64,000 nucleotides of DNA from JANNVK01 sp031414415 (lineage in GTDB: Bacteria > Acidobacteriota > Blastocatellia > Pyrinomonadales > Pyrinomonadaceae). The notes beneath the pieces are model-generated. The model ran no database searches. It worked only from the letters and a program-made list of their open reading frames with translations, and was not told where the DNA came from. Below are positions 50,362 through 57,731 of the stretch, in pieces. How positions within the stretch are numbered: position 1 is the stretch's first letter; the number at the start of each line of letters is the position of its first letter. Position numbers and translations under genes: made by a program. Location: NCBI GenBank assembly GCA_031414415.1, contig JANNVK010000223.1:32360-96359 (forward strand), read 5' to 3'.

Positions 50362-52605
50362 ATGTTGACACGAGAATTAGAAGAATCATTGAGTTTTGCG
50401 GTTGATCAAGCCGTAACTAGAAGGCACGAATATGTCACGCTTGAGCATTTGCTTTTTGCATTGCTTGACGAATCAACCTCACGCGATGTGCTTTACAATT
50501 GCGGTGCAAATATTGAGCAAATTGCTAAACTTTTGGAAGATTATTTCAAAGATGTGTTGGAAAAAATGCCTGAAGGTGTGCAGTTTATGCCTGAGCTGAC
50601 TTCAACATTTCAGGCGACAATCCAATATGCAATTATGCAAGCCGAAGGCAGCGGCGTAAATCGCGTTGATGGCGGAAACATCTTAGCGGCAATTTATCAG
50701 GCAGATCAGAGTTATGCCGTTTATGTGCTTGTCAAAGCAGGAGTTACGCGGCTTGATGTGTTAAATTTTCTGGCTCACGGAATCTCGAAACTTGATTCGG
50801 GCGAAACGGTTTCTGAAGGCGTCGAAAACGATGGATTTGACGGTCAAAATTCGCAAAAAAAACAAAAACCTCTGACAAGTTTCTGCGTCGAATTAGTCGA
50901 AAAAGCCTCGCGAGGAGAAATTGATCCGATCATCGGACGCGAAGCGGAAATTGAACGAACAATTCAAGTTTTGTGCCGAAGAAAGAAAAATAACCCGCTT
51001 TATGTAGGCGAACCTGGAGTTGGTAAAACTGCTCTCGCGGAAGGTTTGGCGTTAAAAATCAGCGAAGGCGATGTTCCAGAAGTGTTGAAAAATGCGAAGA
51101 TTTTTGCACTTGATATGGGAGCCGTTCTCGCCGGAACTCGTTATCGAGGCGACTTTGAACAGCGTTTCAAAGCCATCATTAACGACATCAAAAAAGAAGA
51201 AAACGCAATTTTATTTATTGACGAAATTCACACAATCGTTGGTGCAGGTTCTGTCCAAGGCGGTTCGCTTGATGCTTCAAATATCTTAAAACCAGCGTTA
51301 GCTGCGGGCGATTTAAGATGTGTCGGTTCAACAACTTACAGCGAATATAAAGCTGCTTTCGAACGCGACAGAGCTTTAGCCCGAAGATTCCAAAAAATAG
51401 AAATCGGCGAACCGACAATTGAAGAAACTTATCTTATTTTGCAAGGTTTGAAGAAATTTTACGAAACATTTCACGGTGTAAAATACAGTGATGAATCGCT
51501 GCGGACAACCGCTGAACTCGCTGGAAAATATATCAACGACCGATTTTTGCCGGATAAAGCAATTGATGTCATCGATGAAGTTGGGGCAGCAATGAAACTT
51601 CTCGCCGAAGATGTTCGCCCAAGTGTTGTGACCGTGCAAATGGTCGAAAATGCCATTGCCCGAATGGCGAAAATTCCGCCTAAAACTGTTGTCGCAGACG
51701 AAAAAGATCGTCTGAAAACTCTCGCTGACGATTTGAAATCTGTGATTTTTGGACAAAATGAAGCAATTACAAATGTCGTCAACGCGATTCAGATTTCGCG
51801 TGCCGGATTATCGCAGCCAAACAAACCTGTCGGCTCATTTTTGTTTTCTGGACCAACTGGAGTCGGTAAAACCGAGCTTTCAAAACAACTTGCAGAACAA
51901 CTCGGAATCGAATTTTTGCGTTTTGATATGAGCGAATATGCCGAATCGCACACGGTTTCGCGTTTGATTGGAGCTCCGCCCGGATACGTCGGTTTCGATC
52001 AAGGCGGTTTGTTGACCGAAGCGATTATGAAAACGCCGCACGCTGTTTTGGTGCTAGACGAAATCGAAAAAGCACATCCGAATTTGTTTAATCTACTGCT
52101 TCAAGTGATGGACAACGCAACTTTGACCGACAATAACGGCAAAAAAGCGGATTTTCGCAACGTAATTTTGATTATGACAACTAACGCCGGAGCTTCGGAA
52201 CTTTCTGCGGCAGGAATTGGTTTTCAAAACGGTGGCGAAACAAAAGGCAACGGCAGAAAAGCAATCGAACGAACATTTACACCCGAATTTCGCAATCGCC
52301 TCGATGCTTGGGTTGCGTTTAAACCTCTGGATTTAGACGTGATAAAGCTCGTTGTCGATAAATTTGTCAATGAGCTAAACGGGCAATTGGTCGAAAAACG
52401 AGTGGTTGTCAGATTAGAGGAATCTGCACGAGAATGGCTCGCGAAAAATGGTTTCGATGCAAGATACGGTGCAAGACCAATGTCGCGTTTAATCCACGAA
52501 AAAATCAAACAACCTCTGGCAAATGAGATTTTGTTTGGCAAATTAGCGGATGGTGGAAGTGTTTTGGTTGAAGAGAAAGATGGCGTTTTGGATTTGAAAT
52601 TTTAG
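50362..52605 (+). CDS. clpA: ATP-dependent Clp protease ATPase subunit ClpA
   Basis: 747 residues. Domains: N-domain (LEESLSFAVDQAVTRRHEYVTLEHLLFALL), first AAA module (Walker A GEPGVGKTALAEG, IDEIHTIVGAG), second AAA module (Walker A GPTGVGKTELSKQ, VLDEIEKAHP) and a ClpB-D2-like end (NGFDARYGARPMSRLI). The ClpP-binding loop motif IGF (AAGIGFQNGG) is present, so it unfolds substrates for ClpP. No ClpB-type coiled-coil middle domain, which separates it from ClpB. ATG start 6 bases after the AriB-like gene; overlaps the converging GT9 gene by 4 bases. Confidence 0.96.
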   Translation: MLTRELEESLSFAVDQAVTRRHEYVTLEHLLFALLDESTSRDVLYNCGANIEQIAKLLEDYFKDVLEKMPEGVQFMPELTSTFQATIQYAIMQAEGSGVNRVDGGNILAAIYQADQSYAVYVLVKAGVTRLDVLNFLAHGISKLDSGETVSEGVENDGFDGQNSQKKQKPLTSFCVELVEKASRGEIDPIIGREAEIERTIQVLCRRKKNNPLYVGEPGVGKTALAEGLALKISEGDVPEVLKNAKIFALDMGAVLAGTRYRGDFEQRFKAIINDIKKEENAILFIDEIHTIVGAGSVQGGSLDASNILKPALAAGDLRCVGSTTYSEYKAAFERDRALARRFQKIEIGEPTIEETYLILQGLKKFYETFHGVKYSDESLRTTAELAGKYINDRFLPDKAIDVIDEVGAAMKLLAEDVRPSVVTVQMVENAIARMAKIPPKTVVADEKDRLKTLADDLKSVIFGQNEAITNVVNAIQISRAGLSQPNKPVGSFLFSGPTGVGKTELSKQLAEQLGIEFLRFDMSEYAESHTVSRLIGAPPGYVGFDQGGLLTEAIMKTPHAVLVLDEIEKAHPNLFNLLLQVMDNATLTDNNGKKADFRNVILIMTTNAGASELSAAGIGFQNGGETKGNGRKAIERTFTPEFRNRLDAWVAFKPLDLDVIKLVVDKFVNELNGQLVEKRVVVRLEESAREWLAKNGFDARYGARPMSRLIHEKIKQPLANEILFGKLADGGSVLVEEKDGVLDLKF

Positions 52606-53630
52606 GATAAGACCTTTTCAATCGCATCTTTCACATCGTCAACCTTGACGCTCAAAATACATTTCGGTTCGCCAAATTCTTTACAAACGTAACCGGCACA
52701 AGGTTGGCACGGAAATTCTTCGTAAACAATCGCATTTTTCGCTGCCGTCCAAGGCGACCAATGATTTCGATTTGAGGAACCAAAAATCACAACGCTTGGC
52801 GTATTTACAGCCGCTGCGATATGTGCGATTCCGGAGTCGTTTCCGACAAAAATTTTCGCACGCGACGTGAGGTTTGTAATTTGCGGCAAGGTTAAATTGT
52901 CATAGCAAATAATTGGAACTTGCGAGAATTTTCGTAGTTCATCAAAAACCTCGCGTTCTTTTTTTGTGCCGACCGCAACGATTTGTAAGCCATTCTGGAC
53001 AAGGAATTCGGCGATTTCGGCGAAGTTTTCGGCTGACCATTGCTTTGTGGCAAATGCCGCCACGGGATGAATAATAGCAAACGGGAATTTCGAACTGCGA
53101 ACGGCAATATTCTCCAAAACTGCAAGTTTCGACATCGGTTTGTCATCAACCGGAACGCCGATAAAACCCAAAAGTGCAAGTTGCTGCTCGGCAGAATGTG
53201 TCTTTTCTTTGTTCCAGAAATCGGCAGATGAACTTAGTAAGTGATTGTAAAGAAAGGAATAAGGATAATCTGCATAACCGACGCGATGTTTTGCACCACT
53301 AAAACGTGTCAAGAAAGTTGAAGTTGTTCCGCCATGAAGATTTATCACGACATTATATTTTTCACGGCGAATTTTTTGGGCAGTTTTGAGCTTTGAATCA
53401 CCGAGTTTTATTACATTATCAATCTCTTCAAATCCGTCCAAAAGCGGTGCAACCCAATCTTCTAGCAAAATATCAATTTGTGCATCGGGAATAAAACGCC
53501 GCAAAGCAATCAACGAAGGTGTCGCCAAAACAGTGTCGCCAATCGAACGAAGGCGAACCACGAGAACTCGCTTGACGTTGCTCCAATCTATCGATTTCTT
53601 AGTTTTTGGTCTTTGGACTTCGCTATTCAT
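52602..53630 (-). CDS. Glycosyltransferase family 9 (heptosyltransferase-like)
   Basis: 342 residues. GT9 landmarks: RVLVVRLRSIGDTVLATPSLIALRRFIPDAQIDILLEDWVAPLL, NLHGGTTSTFLTRFSGAKHRVGY, FVGNDSGIAHIAAAVNTPSVVIFGSSNRNHWSPW. These enzymes add heptose or related sugars to the LPS core, here using an ADP-sugar as donor by analogy. CAGYVCKEFGEPKC near the end is also family-like. ATG start; the last 4 bases overlap clpA on the opposite strand. Confidence 0.88.
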   Translation of the reverse strand: MNSEVQRPKTKKSIDWSNVKRVLVVRLRSIGDTVLATPSLIALRRFIPDAQIDILLEDWVAPLLDGFEEIDNVIKLGDSKLKTAQKIRREKYNVVINLHGGTTSTFLTRFSGAKHRVGYADYPYSFLYNHLLSSSADFWNKEKTHSAEQQLALLGFIGVPVDDKPMSKLAVLENIAVRSSKFPFAIIHPVAAFATKQWSAENFAEIAEFLVQNGLQIVAVGTKKEREVFDELRKFSQVPIICYDNLTLPQITNLTSRAKIFVGNDSGIAHIAAAVNTPSVVIFGSSNRNHWSPWTAAKNAIVYEEFPCQPCAGYVCKEFGEPKCILSVKVDDVKDAIEKVLS

Positions 53631-53669
53631 TTACAAATCTACACGTTTTCGTCCGCCGACCATTTTCAA

Positions 53670-53846
53670 CTATTTTTCAACCGTTGCTTCATCAACCAAC
53701 ATCACCGGAATCTCATCGCGAACTGGATAAACCAATGAGCATTCAGGGTTTACACATTTCAAGCCAGAGCTATCTGCCTTCAATTTAACTTCCGATTTGC
53801 ATTTCGGACATCTCAAAATTTCTAAAAGTTCGGGACTAATTGCCAT
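53670..53846 (-). CDS. Trm112-like zinc-ribbon protein
   Basis: 58 residues, start ATG 53846 with TGAGGT upstream. The sequence MAISPELLEILRCPKCKSEV, a second Cys pair (CVNPEC) and LVYPVRDEIPVMLVDEA match the bacterial Trm112/YcaR family of small zinc-binding proteins. Four Cys make a zinc ribbon. Bacterial members often sit near lipid A or methyltransferase genes; here it follows 39 bases after the GT9 start, consistent with an envelope context. Precise role unknown. Confidence 0.85.
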   Translation of the reverse strand: MAISPELLEILRCPKCKSEVKLKADSSGLKCVNPECSLVYPVRDEIPVMLVDEATVEK

Positions 53847-53937
53847 AATTTTACCTCAAAATAATTTTGCCACGAATTACACAAATTACACGAATATCAA
53901 ATGCAATTTCTGTTTTTAAAACCTAAATCATTTTTTA

Positions 53938-54283
53938 ACCACAAAGACACTAAGAAGACAAGATTTAAAATGGCAGTAAAATATAAACAATAACTGCTAC
54001 GATTGAAAGAAAAAAACTCATTATCTCTGAAAGCACGAATGTAATAATTGCTTGAAATATTCTGTAAGTTTCAGTTCTTTTATGAATAAATTTAAAAATT
54101 GTGACAACCGCGAGTGCCGATAAACCAATTAAAAGTATTACATCTTTTACTGAAGCAACTTTATAATGAAAATCCAAGGATAAGCTGAAGTAATATAAGT
54201 TTAGCGGGATTAGAAAAATGCTAATTGCTAAACTGCATTTCAATAAAAACATTAATCTCATTTTATCTCCGTGTCTCTGTGGT
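53938..54283. repeat. Inverted ACCACAAAGACAC copies around a small gene
   Basis: ACCACAAAGACAC (53938-53950) and its inverse GTGTCTCTGTGGT (54271-54283) agree at 12 of 13 positions and bracket the small membrane gene 53965-54261. Nearby (53883-53909) is a period-9 run ACGAATTAC, ACAAATTAC, ACGAATATC. Confidence 0.5.
53965..54261 (-). CDS. Small integral membrane protein, unknown
   Basis: 98 residues with three predicted hydrophobic helices (about 5-28, 39-59 and 70-96). No family recognised and no charged catalytic motif. ATG start without a clear ribosome binding site. The gene is bracketed by short inverted repeats. Confidence 0.5.
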   Translation of the reverse strand: MRLMFLLKCSLAISIFLIPLNLYYFSLSLDFHYKVASVKDVILLIGLSALAVVTIFKFIHKRTETYRIFQAIITFVLSEIMSFFLSIVAVIVYILLPF

Positions 54284-54337
54284 AAATCTTCTGCCTAAAA
54301 TCAAATGCAACTCGCTTCCTTACAGTCGCGTTTCTGC

Positions 54338-55456
54338 CTATTTGAGAAAATTCAAAATCGTAGTTTGTGTGATTTGCGAACCCCAACCGTTGAAATTGTA
54401 GTCAAATCCGTGTTGCCCGTATGGAATGTTAAGCGTTTCGTTTCTTATGTTTAGCTCGTTTAATCTACTTGCAAGTCGTTCCATATTTTCAAGCCGCACA
54501 AGTTGGTCTTTCCCGCCGTGAATCAATAAAGTTGGCGGAGAATTAGCCGTAACATTCTCGATCGGCGACGCAAACAAAAATCTTTCGCGGATTTCCCGCG
54601 ATTCATTCGGATTGCCGCCGAGAAATTTCGCCAGCGTTCCGCGTCCGTCGATCACATATTCGTTTGATAAATTTGCGTAATCCCAAATCAAATCGGTCGG
54701 TGCATAAAGCGAGATAACTCCGCTTACTTGTTCATCTTGCGTGTTTGCCGAATATGCAGAAATCAATGCCAAATGAGCTCCGGCAGAACGTCCGAGCAAG
54801 TTTATTTTATCTGGCGTGATGTTAAATTCTTTGGCGTTTTGTTTAACCCAACGAACGGCAGTTTTCACATCACTAATCGCCGAAAGATAATTCGGTTGCG
54901 GTGAAAGTGTGTAATCAATATCAAAAACGGTGAATCCATTTTCCGCAAACCATTGATTCCATTGAGGAAAATCGTTTCTCACACCAGCATTCCACGAACC
55001 GCCGTGAATCACGATAATGCTTGCTCCATTGTTTGACGTAACATTTGGCGAATAAATATCAACCTTCAACTCAGTTTCGTGTGTCTTCGTAAAAACGCGA
55101 GTTTGAAATTGAATTTTGTTTGGTTTATCGCCAATAATCGCTGAAAAATATTGACTAATTGAGAGCGAATTCCCTTTCTCTTTTGCTGTTGAAGATGACG
55201 TAATAAACGGATAAAGTGCAATTACGCAATTAATTACGCCAAGTATAATCGCTGAATATAAAACAGCAGAATTTTTACTAAAAACTCCAAAGATAACGCT
55301 CATTATCGCAATTAAAATGAACCACAAGCTCCATTCGCTGACTGCAACCGAATAAAGCCAAATGTAATATGAAGGTGCGGGAAATATTATCCAGATAACT
55401 GAAAGCAATGAAAAAAGTGCAAAAAAAAGCGATGAGATTATTAAACTTCTATTCAT
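54338..55456 (-). CDS. Membrane-anchored alpha/beta-hydrolase (esterase type)
   Basis: 372 residues. Four N-terminal hydrophobic helices (residues 5-90) precede an alpha/beta-hydrolase domain of the hormone-sensitive lipase / carboxylesterase kind: oxyanion motif IVIHGGSWNAG, nucleophile elbow GRSAGAHLAL (Ser), a loop LLIHGGKDQLV with Asp, and the His in YGQHGFDYNF near the end. All three catalytic residues are present. It probably hydrolyses an ester at or outside the cytoplasmic membrane; substrate unknown. Confidence 0.85.
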   Translation of the reverse strand: MNRSLIISSLFFALFSLLSVIWIIFPAPSYYIWLYSVAVSEWSLWFILIAIMSVIFGVFSKNSAVLYSAIILGVINCVIALYPFITSSSTAKEKGNSLSISQYFSAIIGDKPNKIQFQTRVFTKTHETELKVDIYSPNVTSNNGASIIVIHGGSWNAGVRNDFPQWNQWFAENGFTVFDIDYTLSPQPNYLSAISDVKTAVRWVKQNAKEFNITPDKINLLGRSAGAHLALISAYSANTQDEQVSGVISLYAPTDLIWDYANLSNEYVIDGRGTLAKFLGGNPNESREIRERFLFASPIENVTANSPPTLLIHGGKDQLVRLENMERLASRLNELNIRNETLNIPYGQHGFDYNFNGWGSQITQTTILNFLK

Positions 55457-55461
55457 TTTTC

Positions 55462-55503
55462 TTAACTTTTGCCTTTTTACTTTTTACTTTTGACTTTTTC
55501 ACT
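55462..55503. repeat. Heptamer array (TTTACTT) overlapping the FKBP stop
   Basis: TTAACTT, TTGCCTT, TTTACTT, TTTACTT, TTGACTT, TTTCACT: six 7-base units. The array reaches into the stop codon (55499-55501) of the FKBP gene. Confidence 0.75.
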
Positions 55504-55867
55504 TTACGCCCAAAACTTCGATAATAAAGATAAGTGTTGCGTTTGCTGGAATTACGCCGCCGGCACCGCTTGCTCCGTAACCAATTTCAGGAGGAATAAC
55601 GAGCGTCGCGTGATCGCCGATGCGTAAAACTTGCAAACCTTCATCCCAACCTTTTATCACCATCCCAGCACCAACCAAGAACGAAAAAGGTTCATTCCGC
55701 GTAATCGAACTGTCAAACATTGCACCGTTTGTTAAAAGTCCAGTGTAATTAACGATGACGTTATCACCTTGTTTGATTGCCTCGCCATCGCCGTGTTTGG
55801 TGATGATATATGTAAGCCCTGATTCGGTAGTAAATGTTTTATTTGCTATATTTGCTATATTTTCCAT
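55499..55867 (-). CDS. FKBP-type peptidyl-prolyl isomerase
   Basis: 122 residues, one FKBP domain and no signal peptide, so probably cytoplasmic. Landmarks: GDGEAIKQGDNVIVNYTGLLTNGAMFDSSITRNEPFSFLVGAGMVIKGWDEGLQVLRIGDHATLVIPPEIGYGASGAGGVIPANATLIFIIEVLGV. The active-site residues (Tyr, Asp, Trp of KGWDEGL, Tyr of GYGASG) are present. The N-terminus contains a small duplication (NIANIA). Confidence 0.92.
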   Translation of the reverse strand: MENIANIANKTFTTESGLTYIITKHGDGEAIKQGDNVIVNYTGLLTNGAMFDSSITRNEPFSFLVGAGMVIKGWDEGLQVLRIGDHATLVIPPEIGYGASGAGGVIPANATLIFIIEVLGVK

Positions 55868-55963
55868 GTTTAATTTATATTTCTGTTTTTAATAGAGTCA
55901 TCGGACAAGAATATCAAAAATACAGCAAATTAAGTTTTTTTCAGAATCGAAAATACGTTTCTT

Positions 55964-56470
55964 CTACTTTTTTTCAAATTTCAAAGCCACTCCATTGATA
56001 CAATAACGCAAACCTGTCGGCTTTGGTCCATCATTAAAAACGTGTCCGAGATGTGCGTCGCAGCGATTACATAAAACTTCTATTCGGGTTTCAAAAAGAC
56101 TGTTGTCCGCTTTTTCTAACACATTTAATTTCTCAATTGGGGCATAAAAACTCGCCCAGCCTGTTCCCGAATCAAACTTATTTTCAGAGCTAAAAAGCGG
56201 TAAATCGCAGCAAACACAGGCGAAAGTTCCTTGATCTTTGAGGTCGGTGAGCGGACTTGTGTAAGGTCTTTCGGTTCCGGCTTGTCTCGTGATTCGATAT
56301 TGCTCAGTCGTTAAAATCTTCTTCCACTCGGCATCTGTTTTGACAATTTTTTCAAATGGCAATTTGTCTGGTTTAACCAGCACAGCTTTTTGTGCATTAC
56401 ACGAAAGTCCTGTAAATGTCAGCAAAGTTCCCAATATTGTTCCCGATTTCAAAAATTCGCGTCTGTTCAT
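55964..56470 (-). CDS. msrB: Methionine-R-sulfoxide reductase with export signal
   Basis: 168 residues. MsrB reduces Met-R-SO. The N-terminus MNRREFLKSGTILGTLLTFTGLSC is a Tat-like twin-arginine signal with a possible lipobox Cys, so this copy should act outside the cytoplasm. Landmarks: ACVCCDLPLFSSENKFDSGTGWASFY, RCDAHLGHVFNDGPKPTGLRYCINGVALKF; the zinc Cys pairs and catalytic Cys (RYC) are present. ATG start. Confidence 0.94.
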   Translation of the reverse strand: MNRREFLKSGTILGTLLTFTGLSCNAQKAVLVKPDKLPFEKIVKTDAEWKKILTTEQYRITRQAGTERPYTSPLTDLKDQGTFACVCCDLPLFSSENKFDSGTGWASFYAPIEKLNVLEKADNSLFETRIEVLCNRCDAHLGHVFNDGPKPTGLRYCINGVALKFEKK

Positions 56471-56807
56471 AATTTATCTCCAAATAATGTTTACTAGTCT
56501 AATATACGAGCTGTTATTAATTTTGGATTCATTGATTAACTTAAACTGTAATTTGAGATTTTGAAAGATGCTTCCAATCCTGGTTCTAAAGTCTATTTGC
56601 TACACGAACGCAGGGGCAAAAATGTAAATACCATTGATGACTCAATGAATTTTATTGCGAAGGCTTATGAAAAGGTTGATTTTGTGGGTTCATCCGAACT
56701 TATTAACCACGATTATCGAACAGACAAATTGACTTTTCTTGGAAAGTAATGTGGTTAGATAAACTAAAACATACAAGCTAAGCCTAATTTTCTCATAGAG
56801 TTAAGTT
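56471..56807. other. Spacer between msrB and mtnB
   Basis: Holds one small plus-strand frame (56561-56749) of doubtful status; otherwise no gene or clear repeat. Confidence 0.4.
56561..56749 (+). pseudogene. Short frame, possible gene fragment
   Basis: A TTG-initiated frame of 62 residues (contains YLLHERRGKNVNTIDDSMNF and ELINHDYRTDKLTFLGK). The composition is protein-like but there is no ribosome binding site and a stop lies just upstream, so it could be the C-terminal remnant of a lost gene. No family recognised. Confidence 0.3.
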
Positions 56808-57416
56808 TTAGAGTTGTCTGCCCAAAACTTCAAACAAAAACTCGAAAATTTCGATATGACGCTGAGCTTCGCTGACACTTTTTCCCCAAGTATAAAGTCC
56901 GTGCCTGCGAAGATAAACTCCGTGACAATTAGGATTTTCTCGCAAAACATTTTCAATAATTTGCGAAAGCGACGCGTAATCTTGCGAATTTTCAATTATC
57001 GGGAGTTTTTCGAGATGCTCGTGTGTGGTTACGCCAGCCAAACCTTTGAGCATTTCATAACCTGAAATTTCGATAAAACCTTTTTCGAAATTTACATCAG
57101 ACAAAATTGTTCCCCAAACTGAATGTGTGTGCAAAATTGAATTTGCCGATTGTCGCTGTCGATAAATTGCAAGATGCAAAAGTGTTTCGGCAGAAGGTTT
57201 ACCGTTTCCTTTCAATACTTTAGCCTCATTATCAACTTCGAGAAAATGCGTTTCAGTTAAAACACCTTTATCGTTTCCGCTTGAGGTAATGCAAAGTTTA
57301 AGTGGATTGCGTTCAAGTAAAGCCGAAAAATTTCCGCTCGTTCCAAGAACCCAATTGCGTTGATAAAATTCGCGTCCACAATTTGCTAATTGCACGGCTA
57401 AAAGTTTAAAAGTCAT
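56808..57416 (-). CDS. mtnB: Methylthioribulose-1-phosphate dehydratase
   Basis: 202 residues from ATG 57416 (TTG at 57422 possible). Class II aldolase fold. MtnB dehydrates 5-methylthioribulose-1-phosphate in the methionine salvage pathway. Landmarks: ANCGREFYQRNWVLGTSGNFSA, ITSSGNDKGVL, ILHTHSVWGTILS (two metal His), GYEMLKGLAGVTTHEH, YLRRHGLYTWGKS. LGTSGNFSA and HGLYTWG favour MtnB over fuculose or rhamnulose aldolases. No other mtn gene is here. It is 26 kb from the BMC operon, so it is not an obvious BMC enzyme. Confidence 0.88.
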   Translation of the reverse strand: MTFKLLAVQLANCGREFYQRNWVLGTSGNFSALLERNPLKLCITSSGNDKGVLTETHFLEVDNEAKVLKGNGKPSAETLLHLAIYRQRQSANSILHTHSVWGTILSDVNFEKGFIEISGYEMLKGLAGVTTHEHLEKLPIIENSQDYASLSQIIENVLRENPNCHGVYLRRHGLYTWGKSVSEAQRHIEIFEFLFEVLGRQL

Positions 57417-57731
57417 TGTCAAAAGTCTAACAAACTTTTATTTAAACTAAAATTGAACGCCCAGAAATTGTGAAAATTTAAACGTTCCATCTATAAATTA
57501 AATGCCAGATGAATTTATATTATTAACATTTTGATAGTTGAAAGTTCATGATCAAATCTATTTCCAATATTGCTAACACCTTTTTTAACAACAATATCCG
57601 GAGTTATACTTTCATCTCAAGGTTGCGTTAGGCTTCTTTGTCTTTTGCGTTCCTGGTTTTGCTTACTAATTGAAGAAACATTATAGTTGCAAATATTTAC
57701 AAATTCTATTGTGACCTTTTTGGACGTTAAT
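57417..57731. promoter_or_regulatory. Divergent spacer upstream of the mannosidase genes
   Basis: About 315 A/T-rich bases between divergent genes, likely holding promoters for both. No gene or repeat was found. Confidence 0.35.

Noticed and set aside
55842..55866. Short duplication at the FKBP N-terminus as a regulatory repeat
   Set aside because: Only two copies of a 9-10 base unit coding NIANIA; likely simple slippage.
56808..57416. Class II aldolase as the missing BMC enzyme
   Set aside because: It lies 26 kb away and its motifs (LGTSGNFSA, HGLYTWG) fit MtnB of methionine salvage.
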